From contig BROE01000017.1 in assembly GCA_036571765.1 (NCBI GenBank), positions 1,499,778 to 1,563,777 of the forward strand: 64,000 bases of DNA. Direction: 5' to 3'. Position 1 is the first letter of the stretch. Every line of letters starts with the position of its first letter. Shown here piece by piece: positions 1-11,100 of the stretch. The notes beneath the pieces were generated by a model that did not search any database, had not been told where the DNA came from, and saw nothing but the letters and a program-made list of their open reading frames with translations. Source of the DNA: Plecoglossus altivelis. Its lineage: Eukaryota; Chordata; Actinopteri; Osmeriformes; Plecoglossidae. The position numbers were made by a program, and so were the translations under genes.

Positions 1-505
1 ACCTTCATATTAATCTCATCGACCCAGCTTCTTGTCCTCTTAAAAAGTCTTCATACATCACATTGAGTGTTTGAAACACAAGATGCATAATTACAAACTT
101 CTTGAGTGTCTCTCTTCAAAGAGATGAAAGTGTTTAGCTAATCAGTGTTCCCTTCAGCCAAGAAAACAGTAGATGCGCTCCTCTGAATATACTCTCGCAT
201 ATCCTGAGGAACGTTTTGATTTGCGTATTCTACAAACAGGATCTGATGGAAGGTTTTTTGAAATGTGTGTTTCAATATCCCTGTACTTGAAAGGCCTGTG
301 AGTGTGTGTATTAAGAATAATCAGTTTTTTTTATTCAGATGTTGTAGCTTACAATGTTTTCCACACAGCTTATATCCCATAATCACAGTACTGGATATCT
401 GTCTGGATATCTGTCACCATAGCAGCAGTCAAAAGCAGTCGAGCTCAGAACACAGATGTTGAATAATTCACATGTTATCAGGGACGTGCACAGGTACGGG
501 CTATT

Positions 506-519
506 GTTGCCCAGGCAAC
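506..519. promoter_or_regulatory. RFX X-box-like palindrome
   Basis: The 14-mer GTTGCCCAGGCAAC is an inverted repeat close to the RFX consensus GTTGCCATGGCAAC. No promoter or gene is recognised next to it, so any role is inference. Confidence 0.3.
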
Positions 520-1061
520 AGCCTGTTTGCCCTGATTGGCTAATCTACCCCTCTGGAGAGAAAGCCCATATAAACTTTGTGTGTGTGTGTGGCTGCATCG
601 ATACCATAGGCCCATCATTAATGAAGTTAAATAAAACTGAATTGCGATATCATCCAGCTCTTTGCTCATAAAATGTTCTGCCCTAACGTCAGAATTGCCC
701 TCTGCCCCCCAGTCACATTACATTGTTTGTTTTCTCGGAGCAAAGGGGCAGGTTGTGTGAGGAGAAGGAAAACCTTATACTTTCATGTGATTAGTGATGA
801 AAACTTCACTATGAAAAAGTAAAGAATAAGTATCCCCTTGTCTCAAGGGGATACTTGCAACATTTGCATCGCGTCGCACTACCTTGCCTTATATTGACGT
901 ATAATCATGCTACATTTCATGAACCAAGCTAAGTAATAGCCTGTGTAGCAGCAGGAGGCTGCATTGTGTCCGGTCTGTTACATTATTGCTCACTGTAGAG
1001 ACGAAAGAGGCTCAGGGAGGGGATAGTTTTGGCTGAAATAAATCATGCTAGATTATACATG

Positions 1062-1590
1062 AGGTCTCTCTGGTGCCTGTCGCGGAGGCAATCCCCGAAG
1101 CCGATGGCAGACACCCAAAGTTAGGGATGCTGTCAAACTGAAGAAGGAGTCCTATCGAGCCTGGTTGGCTTGTGGGACTCCTGAAATAGTTGACAGGTAT
1201 CGGCAGGCCAAGCGTGCCTCGGCTCGGAGGGTCGAAGAGGCTAAAACTCGGGTCTGGGAGGAGTTCGGAGAGGCCATGGAGGATTATCAGACGGCGTCAA
1301 GGAAATTCTGGCAAACCGTTTGACGTCTCAGGAGTAGAGCCGCTGCTTCTCCTCCTGGACGCCTCCCTCAGGAGGTGTTCCGGGCATGTCCTACCGGGAG
1401 GTGGCCCCGGGGGAGACCCAGGACACGCTGGAGGGACTATGTCTCTCGGCTGGCCTGGGATTGTCCTCCCTCCGGAGGAGCTGGAGGAGGTGTGCGTGGA
1501 GGAGTAAGTTCCAGGTCTCCCTTCTCAGACAGCTGCCCTCGCGACCCAGCCCCAGATCAAGCGGAAGAAGGTGGATTGATGGTTGGATCA
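1062..1590 (+). mobile_element. Decayed LINE (L2/Rex1-type) fragment
   Basis: Broken plus-strand frames resemble two distant parts of a teleost non-LTR retrotransposon ORF2. At about 1090-1325 the translation includes KVRDAVKLKKESYRAWLACG and RRVEEAKTRVWEEFGEAMED, typical of the region before the reverse transcriptase. At about 1335-1590 it jumps to the C-terminal end, with FRACPTGR, GRPRTRWRDYVSRLAWD and PPEELEE. The whole reverse transcriptase is missing between them and the frame shifts several times, so this is a dead, internally deleted copy. The exact LINE clade is uncertain. Confidence 0.75.
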
Positions 1591-1659
1591 TACATTGTTT
1601 ACAGTCAATGTTGTTCAAAATGACTTTTCAACCAACAAGCAGATGTTACCTTGGTGTCA

Positions 1660-1745
1660 GCTCATATATCAGAATCAGAATCGGTTTTATTAGCCATGCA
1701 AGATATACAAGCGCAGCATTTACTGTGGCAGGGAAGTGCAAACAT
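1660..1745. repeat. Interspersed repeat fragment
   Basis: The sequence beginning atcagaatcagaatcggttt, followed by a 'tttatt..gcc' segment, matches a common fish interspersed repeat pattern from memory. It follows the LINE remnant closely. It is not coding. Confidence 0.4.
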
Positions 1746-2220
1746 AGAACATATATGACATAATAAAGGTCGCATTGCCATATTTTGTGGCGTCAGAGCA
1801 ATACCCCTCTAAACGTCTACGCACGTCCCCGGACACAAATTACAACCAAACTCGGAATTTGAGCTTCCCAACAAATTCCCTCTTGAACTGCTTTAACTTA
1901 GATGACTGGCATCGTAAGCATCCACAGTTCGCTAATGCTGTCTGAGAGTACCGAGCCCTGGAGGTCGTTTGGATCCACGAATGTATGGGTTGAGGGGGCG
2001 GAGCAGGGTTCTTTATTTCCACGTTCGAGCAAAAAGCCTCAGAAGGTCTGTGCACGTTGGCTGCAGGTTGTAGTCAAAGCACTTAAATGAGCCGACCACT
2101 TCACATTTAGACTGCTGCTCCTGATGAAAGGGACCGTGTTTGTTTAGCCTGACAGCTAGTTAGGAGAGAGAGGGGGAGGAAAAAGGGAGGAGGGGTAGAA
2201 AAGGAGAGAAAAAAGTCATG

Positions 2221-2224
<4 letters not shown>

Positions 2225-2271
<47 letters not shown>

Positions 2272-2720
2272 GGATAGAAAGATAGAAAAAGGGTGAGAAA
2301 TATGGAGTTGGAGAGACACACGGAGATGTCTGGAATGTTGAATAGGCAGAGGGAGGGATACGGAGGGTTAATGAGAGCAAGAGCGAGGGAGAGAGAGAGA
2401 GAGATGGCAAGAGACATAGAGGGCAACAAACAAAGAAAAAGAGAGCGGCATGTTTGGCTAGTCTGACAGCTAGTTAGCCCTGATCTCCGCAACAATGAGA
2501 TAACAGGACTAAGCAGAATGGGCGAAGAGAAAGACCGAGATAAGTGGAGGGGGATTTACAGAGAGAGGTGGAGAGGCAGAGGGGTGGAGGGGGGGATAGA
2601 GAAAGAAGTGAAGGGGGAATGGGGAGAGATGAAGAGGGGGAATAGAGAGAGAGAGGCGGAGGGGAAATCAATAGAGGTGGAGGGAGAGAGATAGAGATAG
2701 AAGGGGGAGAGAAGGAGAGA
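2225..2720. repeat. (GA)n microsatellite and purine-rich tract
   Basis: A pure GA run of about 44 bases (2225-2269) is followed by some 450 bases of degenerate GAGAGG-type purine repeats on the plus strand. The long minus-strand open frames here encode only Ser/Leu runs and are artefacts of the repeat. Confidence 0.9.
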
Positions 2721-3679
2721 AGGATAATCTGTCATATTCTCCGTTTGTTGTTTATCCAGGTGCTTGAGATTCTGCCTCCAGTACTGACAGGGTAATGACA
2801 GGACTGTGATGATCTGTGTGTGTGTTGGTATGGATGTCTGTGTGATATGAATACATAACCAGGTTGCTGGGTCCCTGACTCTTTTTTTTGTCCTAACAGG
2901 GTTTTTTTATAGTTCATGTATAGTTCTGTCCTCAGTCCTCTCCTTCAGGACAGTGTGGATGTAATCGTGGCGCCACCCTGTGGGTGGATATATAACTGCA
3001 GGATGGTGTGTCACCACTGGGAGTGAAACCAGCTGGGAGGTTGTTGTTTGGTGGGAGTAGCCTAAACACTTAAGCTGCGGCCACAGAGGGTGATGAGGAG
3101 GGGAAAATAAACAAGAGGCGATTAAAGGAGAGGAGAAGAGAGGAGAGGGAGTCAAAAAAGGCTGTGTAAAAATCACTCCGTCATCATCATATTTATTGCC
3201 CGTAATTATTAGCCAGCATCACAAACAAACGTCACTGCACACAACGACAAACTCCCAGCAGGTTGTGATTAAGGAGGAGCGGATGGCATCCAGACATACA
3301 GATACACACACACATTTGGACAGAACGTTTCTACAAGGTCCATCACGACTGGTTTCACACTCCCCCAGGACAGAACTCGGCCAGACTAGTGTTACTGTGA
3401 CCGGATCGCAAACATATGTCAACGATGGCGGTCCGTGTCCAGTTGGTCATTTCTGGATGGCTGGGTTGATCTTCTCTGGGCTAGCCTGTTCAGACACATG
3501 TGACTGATGTTAGAACAATACCGCAGACAGAAGTGGGGCGTCTGTTTCAGAAGTGAGGAGAGTGTATGGGTGCTTACCGTCTGTTGCATGTCTGCTCCTC
3601 CAGGTAGGGACTTCTGAGGTGTGTGGAAAGCCTGCAAGAACGTCGGCAGGAGCCATCAGCCAGGACCTCTGTTGCTCTT

Positions 3680-3960
3680 CCTCTCTGTCCCTCTCTTTCT
3701 CTCTTCCTCTCTGTCCCTCTCTTCCTCTCTGTCCCGCTCTTTCTCTCTCTCTTCCTCTCTTTCCATCTCTTTCTCTTTTTCTCTCTCTCTTTCTCTCTCG
3801 TCGCCATCCCTCATTTTCTTCACTTCTCCTCTTTTCTCACTGTCCTTCGCTCTTTATCTCTCTCCCTCTCATTCTATCCCCTCTTTATCTTTATCTCTCT
3901 CTCTCCCTCTCTCACTTTGTCCCTCTCTTTTTGACAGCCTTCTTTTTCCTCTCCTCTCTC
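3680..3960. repeat. Pyrimidine-rich CTCTTTC repeat
   Basis: Degenerate CTCT/CTTCCTCTCTGTCC repeats on the plus strand. Open frames across it are low-complexity Ser/Leu/Phe and not credible genes. Confidence 0.85.
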
Positions 3961-4865
3961 CTTTGTGCTCATCTTTCTGTCTGTTTTCTGAGCATGTATT
4001 GTCACCACTGGGAGGTGCTCTGTAACCTGAAACCTTCACTTTTTATGTGTATGGATGACAAAGTAGTATCAATCGGTCAGGTATAGAAGTCATAGGTTGA
4101 AATGTACTTTGTTTTGGATAAATCAGTGTGCTCCATCTTTTGACCCATAGGGAGCGCTCCAAAAGTTTTCTCTACAATTGCCCATAGTGAGAGCTCTAAG
4201 GATAAAGCTTGGTTGGTTAAGCGATGTGACACATGTGCAGGGAGAGGCCACACAAAAACACATGCTCGAGTTGGACAACAAAATTCCTTCGCTGCTTTTC
4301 TCCCATCCTGTTTTCCTTCCTCTGAGGGCAGCCAGGGGCAGCGATCAGCTATGAATCAAACCCAGGACCTCGTTGAGAAGCGACAGTGCAAAGCACCGAG
4401 CCACAATACTACTTCGAGGTATAAACCATACTAGCTCTATATGTTGATTCACTGGGGTGCTGTACGCGTCTTTTGAATGTCGACCCACAGGAGGCGCTCT
4501 ATAGCGGTGCTCTACCTTTTTGGCCTGCTGAACTCCATCCGTGGACTTGGACCTACTCTTGATCACTTGCTTCTGAGGGGAAGTTGTTATTGTTGTTGTT
4601 ACAGCCTAGAGAAAAGTTAACAGGCCATCGTTAATTCATCTGAGTATCACTGATTGGACTGGAATTTGAAACAGTTCTTGGAACAGACATGGTGCTCTCA
4701 CTTTATCTTGTTCTGACTCCATATTTGCAGTCCTCTGCGGTTTGTAGTTCTCTGGTCGTTGCTAAGTGTTGTTTTTCGATGACTCCGATTCTGTTGTTCA
4801 GTCTGCGTGTCTGGAGTTAAACACAGACTGAAGATGAAGCGTCTGTGCTCTTAGACACTTGCACG

Positions 4866-5610
4866 CTTAAACGCCCCCATACACACACCCCTACACGCAC
4901 CCATGCACACCCATACACGCACCCATGCACACCCATACACGCACCCATGCACACCCATACACGCCCCCATACACACCCATACACGCCCCCATACACACCC
5001 ATACACGCCCCCATACACATCCATACACACCCCCATACACACCCATACACGCCCCCATACACACCCATACACACACGCACCAATACAAGTACCCAACACA
5101 CACACATACAGACACCCATACACGCACCCACCTAACACCCATACAAGTACCCATACACACTCATACACGCCCCCATACACACCCATACATGCTCCCATAC
5201 ACACCCATACACGCCCACATGCACACCCATACACACACGCAGCCATACAAGTACCCAACACACACACATACAGACACCCATACACGCACCCACCCACACA
5301 CACACCCATACAAGTACCCAACACGCCCCCATACACGCCCCCATACACACCCCCATACACTCACCCATACACACACGCACCCATACAAGTACCCAACACA
5401 CACCCATACACATACGCACCCACACACACACACACACATACAGACACCCATACACACACCCAAACATGCCCATACACACACCCATACATACACCCAAACA
5501 TGCCCATACACACACCCATACACACACCCAAACACGCCCATACACACACCCACACACACACACCCAAACACACACCCATACACACACATACAGACACCCA
5601 TACACACATA
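4866..5610. repeat. CCCATACAC-type minisatellite, ~745 bp
   Basis: Tandem arrays of short units such as cccatacacgcccccatacac and cccatacacacacacgcacc, interspersed with caagtacccaacacacacac blocks, show higher-order repetition. The unit has almost no stop codons in any frame, which explains the overlapping 100-270-codon open frames on both strands. These are not considered genes. Confidence 0.95.
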
Positions 5611-8131
5611 TATAAACATCTCCTCCTCTCTATCTCTCTCCTCCCTTTTCTCCACCTCCTCTCTCCTTCTGTCATCTCATTTCCTCTCCTCTCTAATTGG
5701 ATACAGTTCACCTGTGTGTAATTTCTTGTATGACGATGACCTTTAGTTGCAGTACAAGTGACAACATGTCTCAAAATCATATCAGCCTCTGCCCTCTCTC
5801 GTTCCCTCCTTTGCCCCTTACCCCGTTCTCTATCCCCTCTCCACTCTCCCATTCCCCCCCCCCCCCCCCCCCCGACTTACAGAATAAACAGACTGGGGCG
5901 TTATCTGTTCAGCTGTTACTAAAGCACTCCCAAATTTAATGGATTGTACTCCTGTGCGCTTGTCCTTGAGTGCATGTGCATGAATGTGTTGTTGTGTGTG
6001 AGTGGATGTGGGTGTGTGCGTGTGAGTGCATGGGTAAGTGGATGTGTTTCTGTTGTGTGTGTGTGTAGGGTGAGGAGAGGGATAGCTGACTTCTGACATT
6101 ATCCCTCACAAAGAGTCCATCCTTTCTTTGAAGGACGTGATGTGAATCGCGTCCGCGTACAGGATTGACGTCCACACACAACAGGACGGAAACTGTCCCC
6201 ATGGCAACGGCATGTGCCTAGCAGCGTGGTGAGTGAAATAACTCCATTTTTTTTCAGACCAATGCCCCCCGCTGTGCTAACACACTCATGCAGATAAACA
6301 CTTATTCAGTCGCACGCAACACATACACATTCACACACACATACCAAACAAATACATCCTTGCAATCACACCTAGGACAGTCCCTGTTGCCTAGGTTACA
6401 GTCCACTATGATGGTCTGGTGCTACCAGAGAAGATTTACTTGCCAAGGTGAGTTGACCTGGGCAGACATCAATAAGACAACAACCTGACAACTTCAGTGC
6501 CTAAAATAGAAGAGCACTCAAAAAAACGACATCCAGCATTTTCAATCAAGGGTTAAGTGAATGGCAACACCTAGTTGTGGCTTACCTCACTGCTACCAGG
6601 AGATCCCAGCCCTCTCACGTTTCACTCAGACCTGTATAGACCCGTTGAGACTGACGGAGACCAGGAGAGACCAGTGGACACAAGGATGGGAGTAGGTGAG
6701 ACCAATAAAGTATTGTAGAGACCAAAGAGAGACCAGTAGAGACCAGGTGAGACCAGTAGAAAATAAGACACCAGTAGATAGGCAGGAACCCGTCAAGACC
6801 TCTTAAGAATAACAGAGAGCAGATGAGATGCAAAGAGAACAGGATGGAGCAGTAGAGAATAGACACCAGTTGATTTCCTGTCACACCAGTGAATACAGCT
6901 CATAAAACAAGTAGAGACCGATTGATTTGGGGGGAAAAAAAGATTGACTGAAGAGTATCAGACACCAGTTAAAAACTAGTGGACACGAGAGACGGGTAGA
7001 GACCAGAGAAGAGCTGGCAAACACAGGGGAGGATGGAGTCTTCCAGTGTTCTCTGTTCCACCAGCAGACTCTGAGCTCCGAGGAAAAGAGGAGAGACGGA
7101 CAGAGGGAGGAGGGAGGAGCGAGATTGAGGAAAAAAAATTGATGTGGGAAGGAGAGTGTGGAGGGGAGGGGAGCAAGAGAGAAGGGAAATGGAAAGAGTG
7201 GAGAGAGAGAGCGATGGAGGAGAGGGCAGGAACAGAGGAAGTAAATCAAGAGTGAGGAGAGAGGGGAGCGGAAAGGAGGTAAATGATGGGAGGAGGAAGA
7301 CAGAGAGGAGGATGACAGTGGAAGAGGAGAAGAAGGAAGGGGGAGAGAGAGTTGGGAGACTGATGAAGTTCCTCCTTTAAGAGCAGTGACGGTGACAGCA
7401 ACTCCAGAGGCTCTTGCACACGTCATAGTACAACATCCATTATCTTTCTCCACACACACACACACAAAAAATACTAACACACAAAATGCAAACACACATT
7501 CAAAAACATGCACAAAAAAGGACCCATTATGACATGCAAGAGAGAACAAGAAGGCACACTATCCCAGTATCGAGTTGTCAGCCTTTTAATAATATCTTTC
7601 GAAATGTACAGACTATGAACAGAGACAGACCAAGCATTGGTCAGGCTCTTCTGGAAGTCTTACAGCTTCTAGAACTCTCTGCTGCTTCACATCGTCAAGC
7701 TAACGTCCTCATCCTTCAGTGTCTTTCTCCACAACCCATTCAGTATAGACTGCGGAGACACAGCCATTCATTTTTGTCCATTTTAGAGGACATGGGTCTT
7801 GTTCCCCACCTGTCCTATGTCTTTATTTTTGTTGGCCATTTGAGAGGGAATCCTGGGCATTATAATTGTCACAAATGCAAACGCCCTCCAGAATTGCCAT
7901 GTAATTCATTTCAGTTACATAAGTTAAAGATGCTTTACCCATAGTAAAACTTTGATGTTTATTGTCCCTTCCAATTTATTTATTCTATCAAAAAGCCATG
8001 TCATGTCAATATAAACATTTGTTAGATATTTTTTTCTGGGTTTGGCAATATCTGCATGAAAAGTAGTCAAAATAAAGTGGACCTCCAGCACTGCATTTGA
8101 CAAAAGAATACCACCAGGGAGTGTTCATTCC

Positions 8132-11100
8132 TCACACTTCTGTCTCCCTGCCCGGGTCTAAAGAGGGGCTCTGCGAGAGAGGTGGTCGCTTGTGTTCCAC
8201 CCCTTCCTGAGTGAGGGGTGTGTTACCAGGAAACGGTATCCGGGCAACGGGCATGGTTTCATTGACACCTCGGGCAGGACTGTTCATCTGTCCATTCTCA
8301 CTCCTTGTCCTCCTCCTTTCCTCTCCCTGTCCCTCTCTCCAGGCCTGGGGACATGGGTCCTCCGGAGCTTGTGTGCCCTCTAGGGGGCGCTGTAGGAAGT
8401 CTGGGAGGGTTAGCATCTCTCGTTTCAGCAGGCCTCTCTGGTCCTCCACACTACAGCAGTACGGGGCCGATGACAGCAGCTCCATCAGACCTGCAAAGTT
8501 TGACAATCACCCACATAAACAACAACATTTTCAATTCCATTGATTTATTTGGATCATTTCATTTCAAGAGTACAAAATAGTATGCATCTATACAACGTGT
8601 TCAATGATATTTGCAATATGTATACACCTATACATACAACACACAAATTCACACATACTCAAGAGAATAAAAAATTTAAAAACTAAATCGTCAACATCCC
8701 CAGCAATGATATCAATAACTATAGAGGAAAGGTTCATACCATGAAAGATCTAGTGGGAAGCAGTTCTACAGTGTAGTATCTTGTGTTCATGTAATTAAAT
8801 GACTATCGGATGGGAAGTCCCGCTCAGAAAGGAAGTTCATCTCACCATCCATGTCGTATGGTCTTCGTGGTGTTGGTCTCTTCTGCCTGGCTCTGGAGCA
8901 GTCCTCTGGGAGGGGGGTGCCCGTGCTGCTGTCCCCAGGAAGGGAGCCGCTTTCCTGGGAGGACAGGCTGGCTAGAGGGGGCAATCTGGAAGTATTGGAC
9001 TTTTCTCCACCTAGGGAGGGAAGGTAGAATGGGGGAGGAGTTATCTTACACACACACACATTACGTCTATGCTCAGACACAACTGTACACAAACACACAC
9101 TAGAATGCACACTCGTTCTTCCTGCATACTGACCTTTTACTTTTTCCAGTGTTATGTGTTGAAGGGTCAGAGAGCTGACTGTCCTAGTCATACTAAGGAC
9201 TTCTTTGGTCCCAATCTGGAAGATACACACGGAGACATATACAGACACACATGCACTCAACCATCATTTTAACACCAGTACTGTGGTATTTCATACAGAA
9301 TATTTTTGACTATTACTCACCATAGTAGCAAGGACATCTTGTGGTCGTAGGTGGTGCTTCTGCAGGAGAGGGTTCAGCACTTCCTGAAGAGTCTTACTGG
9401 ACTTCACTACAATTCCCATAGTGCCCCCTGTCCAGGCCAGTGACACCCTGAGAAGACACAGCTTGGAAATGAGTACTGTTTCGTGTCATCCTTCCTGTGC
9501 GTGAAATGGTCAGTCCTTCTTGTCATACTTCCTAAATGAGATGGTGAGTACTTCCAGTCATACTTCCTGTGTGAATGGTGAGTACGTTCTTTCATACTTA
9601 CTAAATAAAATCTGGAGTACTTCCTGTCACACTTTCTGTGAGGTGAGTGTATGCTTCCTGCCAGTCATACTGTCTGTGTGTGATGGCGTGTACTTCCTGT
9701 CATGCTTTCTGTGTGAGACTGTGAGCACCTCCTGTCATACACCCTGTGTGAGATGGTGAGAACTCACATGAGGGAGATGCTGAGGTCCAGATACACCTGC
9801 TGCTCCTTCAGAATGGAACTGTCCTGGTCCATTGAGAGAGGCTTGGGGTGGCACATACACAAACAAACAAACAAACAGACAAACACACAAATACTTGTAA
9901 AGGGTAGTTGTATACATACAGTATCAGGCTGTGTACCTGTGTGTGTCTGACGCTCACTTTGTTTTCCCCTTGCAGATATATAGTGACATCAGAGAGGGGG
10001 AGGCCCCTTTTTTCACACAGACCAATCAGCATGCTCCGAATGGAGAGACCTGGTCTGGTAGGAGCCAATGAGGCAGTACCATCTGGGAGATAGACACAGC
10101 AGTACTTCTCAGCTCCACCTAGAGCAGTCACTTTTTTAACTTGCTAAGGAACACAATAAAGAATAAGAGAAAGAATTAGAATGCATTGTGATATGATCAA
10201 ATAGCGTCAACTAAAACGGAAGAGAATAAAATTCTCACCACAGCCCCCGCTGATCTGGGCATGCTCGGAGGGTCTGGCTGCAAGGCACCAGCATGATTGC
10301 CTAGGTCTGCTGAGAAGGAACAGCACAGTACAATCAGAAAAGGTTCTAGGGAGGAATTTTCTATGGTAACAAATATCATAGTAAGGCAGTATCATTGTAA
10401 CACTGTAAATAAAAAGATAAAGCAAGTACTGTAGAACTACCAGCTGCTACAAGCTGGACAGATGCCACACATTAAGCACACACACACACTTACCAAACAT
10501 AACACACACCAGACATGCATACACATGTTATAAACACACACACACACATTCCACCCTGACTTAATTTACCAATGAACCAATCAACCAATTAACCAATCAA
10601 ACAATTAACAAATCAGCCAATCCAACCTCCCCAAGATCCTCTCTTGTCCTGCCGTCTGTCTCGTGAGAGTCTATTGGCCAGACCTCCTCCTCTCTTCTTC
10701 TCTGCTCGGTACTCCACAGGGGGGCTCCGACCTGGCTTAAGCTTTGAGTTCTGGAGGAGCAGACGCAAACACCCGCTCAGACACTCAACCTTTCACCTCT
10801 GTCACCCACAACCACCATCTTGGCAGATCTCTGTGAGCCTGTGTGTTCTAGGACTTCTAAGACTATCTAGGACAGGGGTGGGTAATCCTGGTCCTTGAGG
10901 GCTGCTGTCGTGAAAGTTTGAGCCGTTTCCCTGCTCCAGCACACCCGATTCAAATGAATAGGTCATCATCAAGCTCTGTGGGAGCCTGATAATTAGAATC
11001 AGGTGTGCTAGAGCAGGGAAACATCTAAAACTTTCAGGACAGCAGCCCTCAAGGACCAGGATTGCCCACCCCTGATCCAGGACCTCCTGTCTACACCGTG

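Larger units (their letters stand above)
1..8131. other. Gene-poor flank with repeats
   Basis: I see no supportable protein-coding gene here. The stretch holds a decayed LINE (about 1062-1590), GA- and CT-rich simple repeats (2160-2720, 3660-3960), a long CA-type minisatellite (4866-5610), a poly-C run (about 5855-5874), degenerate 'gaccagtagagacc' repeats (6640-6990) and a purine-rich tract (7080-7370). Open frames here, such as 152 codons at 7486-7944, show no recognisable domain or splice structure. Part of the right edge may be the 3' UTR of the minus-strand rgs14 gene: a TTTATT (AATAAA on the minus strand) lies near 7976. Confidence 0.6.

Noticed and set aside
4903..5746. Overlapping His/Thr/Pro open frames of ~270 codons
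   Set aside because: They consist only of the CCCATACAC repeat translated. There is no unique coding sequence or splice structure, and the opposite strand is equally open.
7486..7944. 152-codon plus-strand frame
   Set aside because: The start lies in a CA-rich repeat, no domain is recognised, and no exon partner is found. A chance frame or repeat remnant is more likely.
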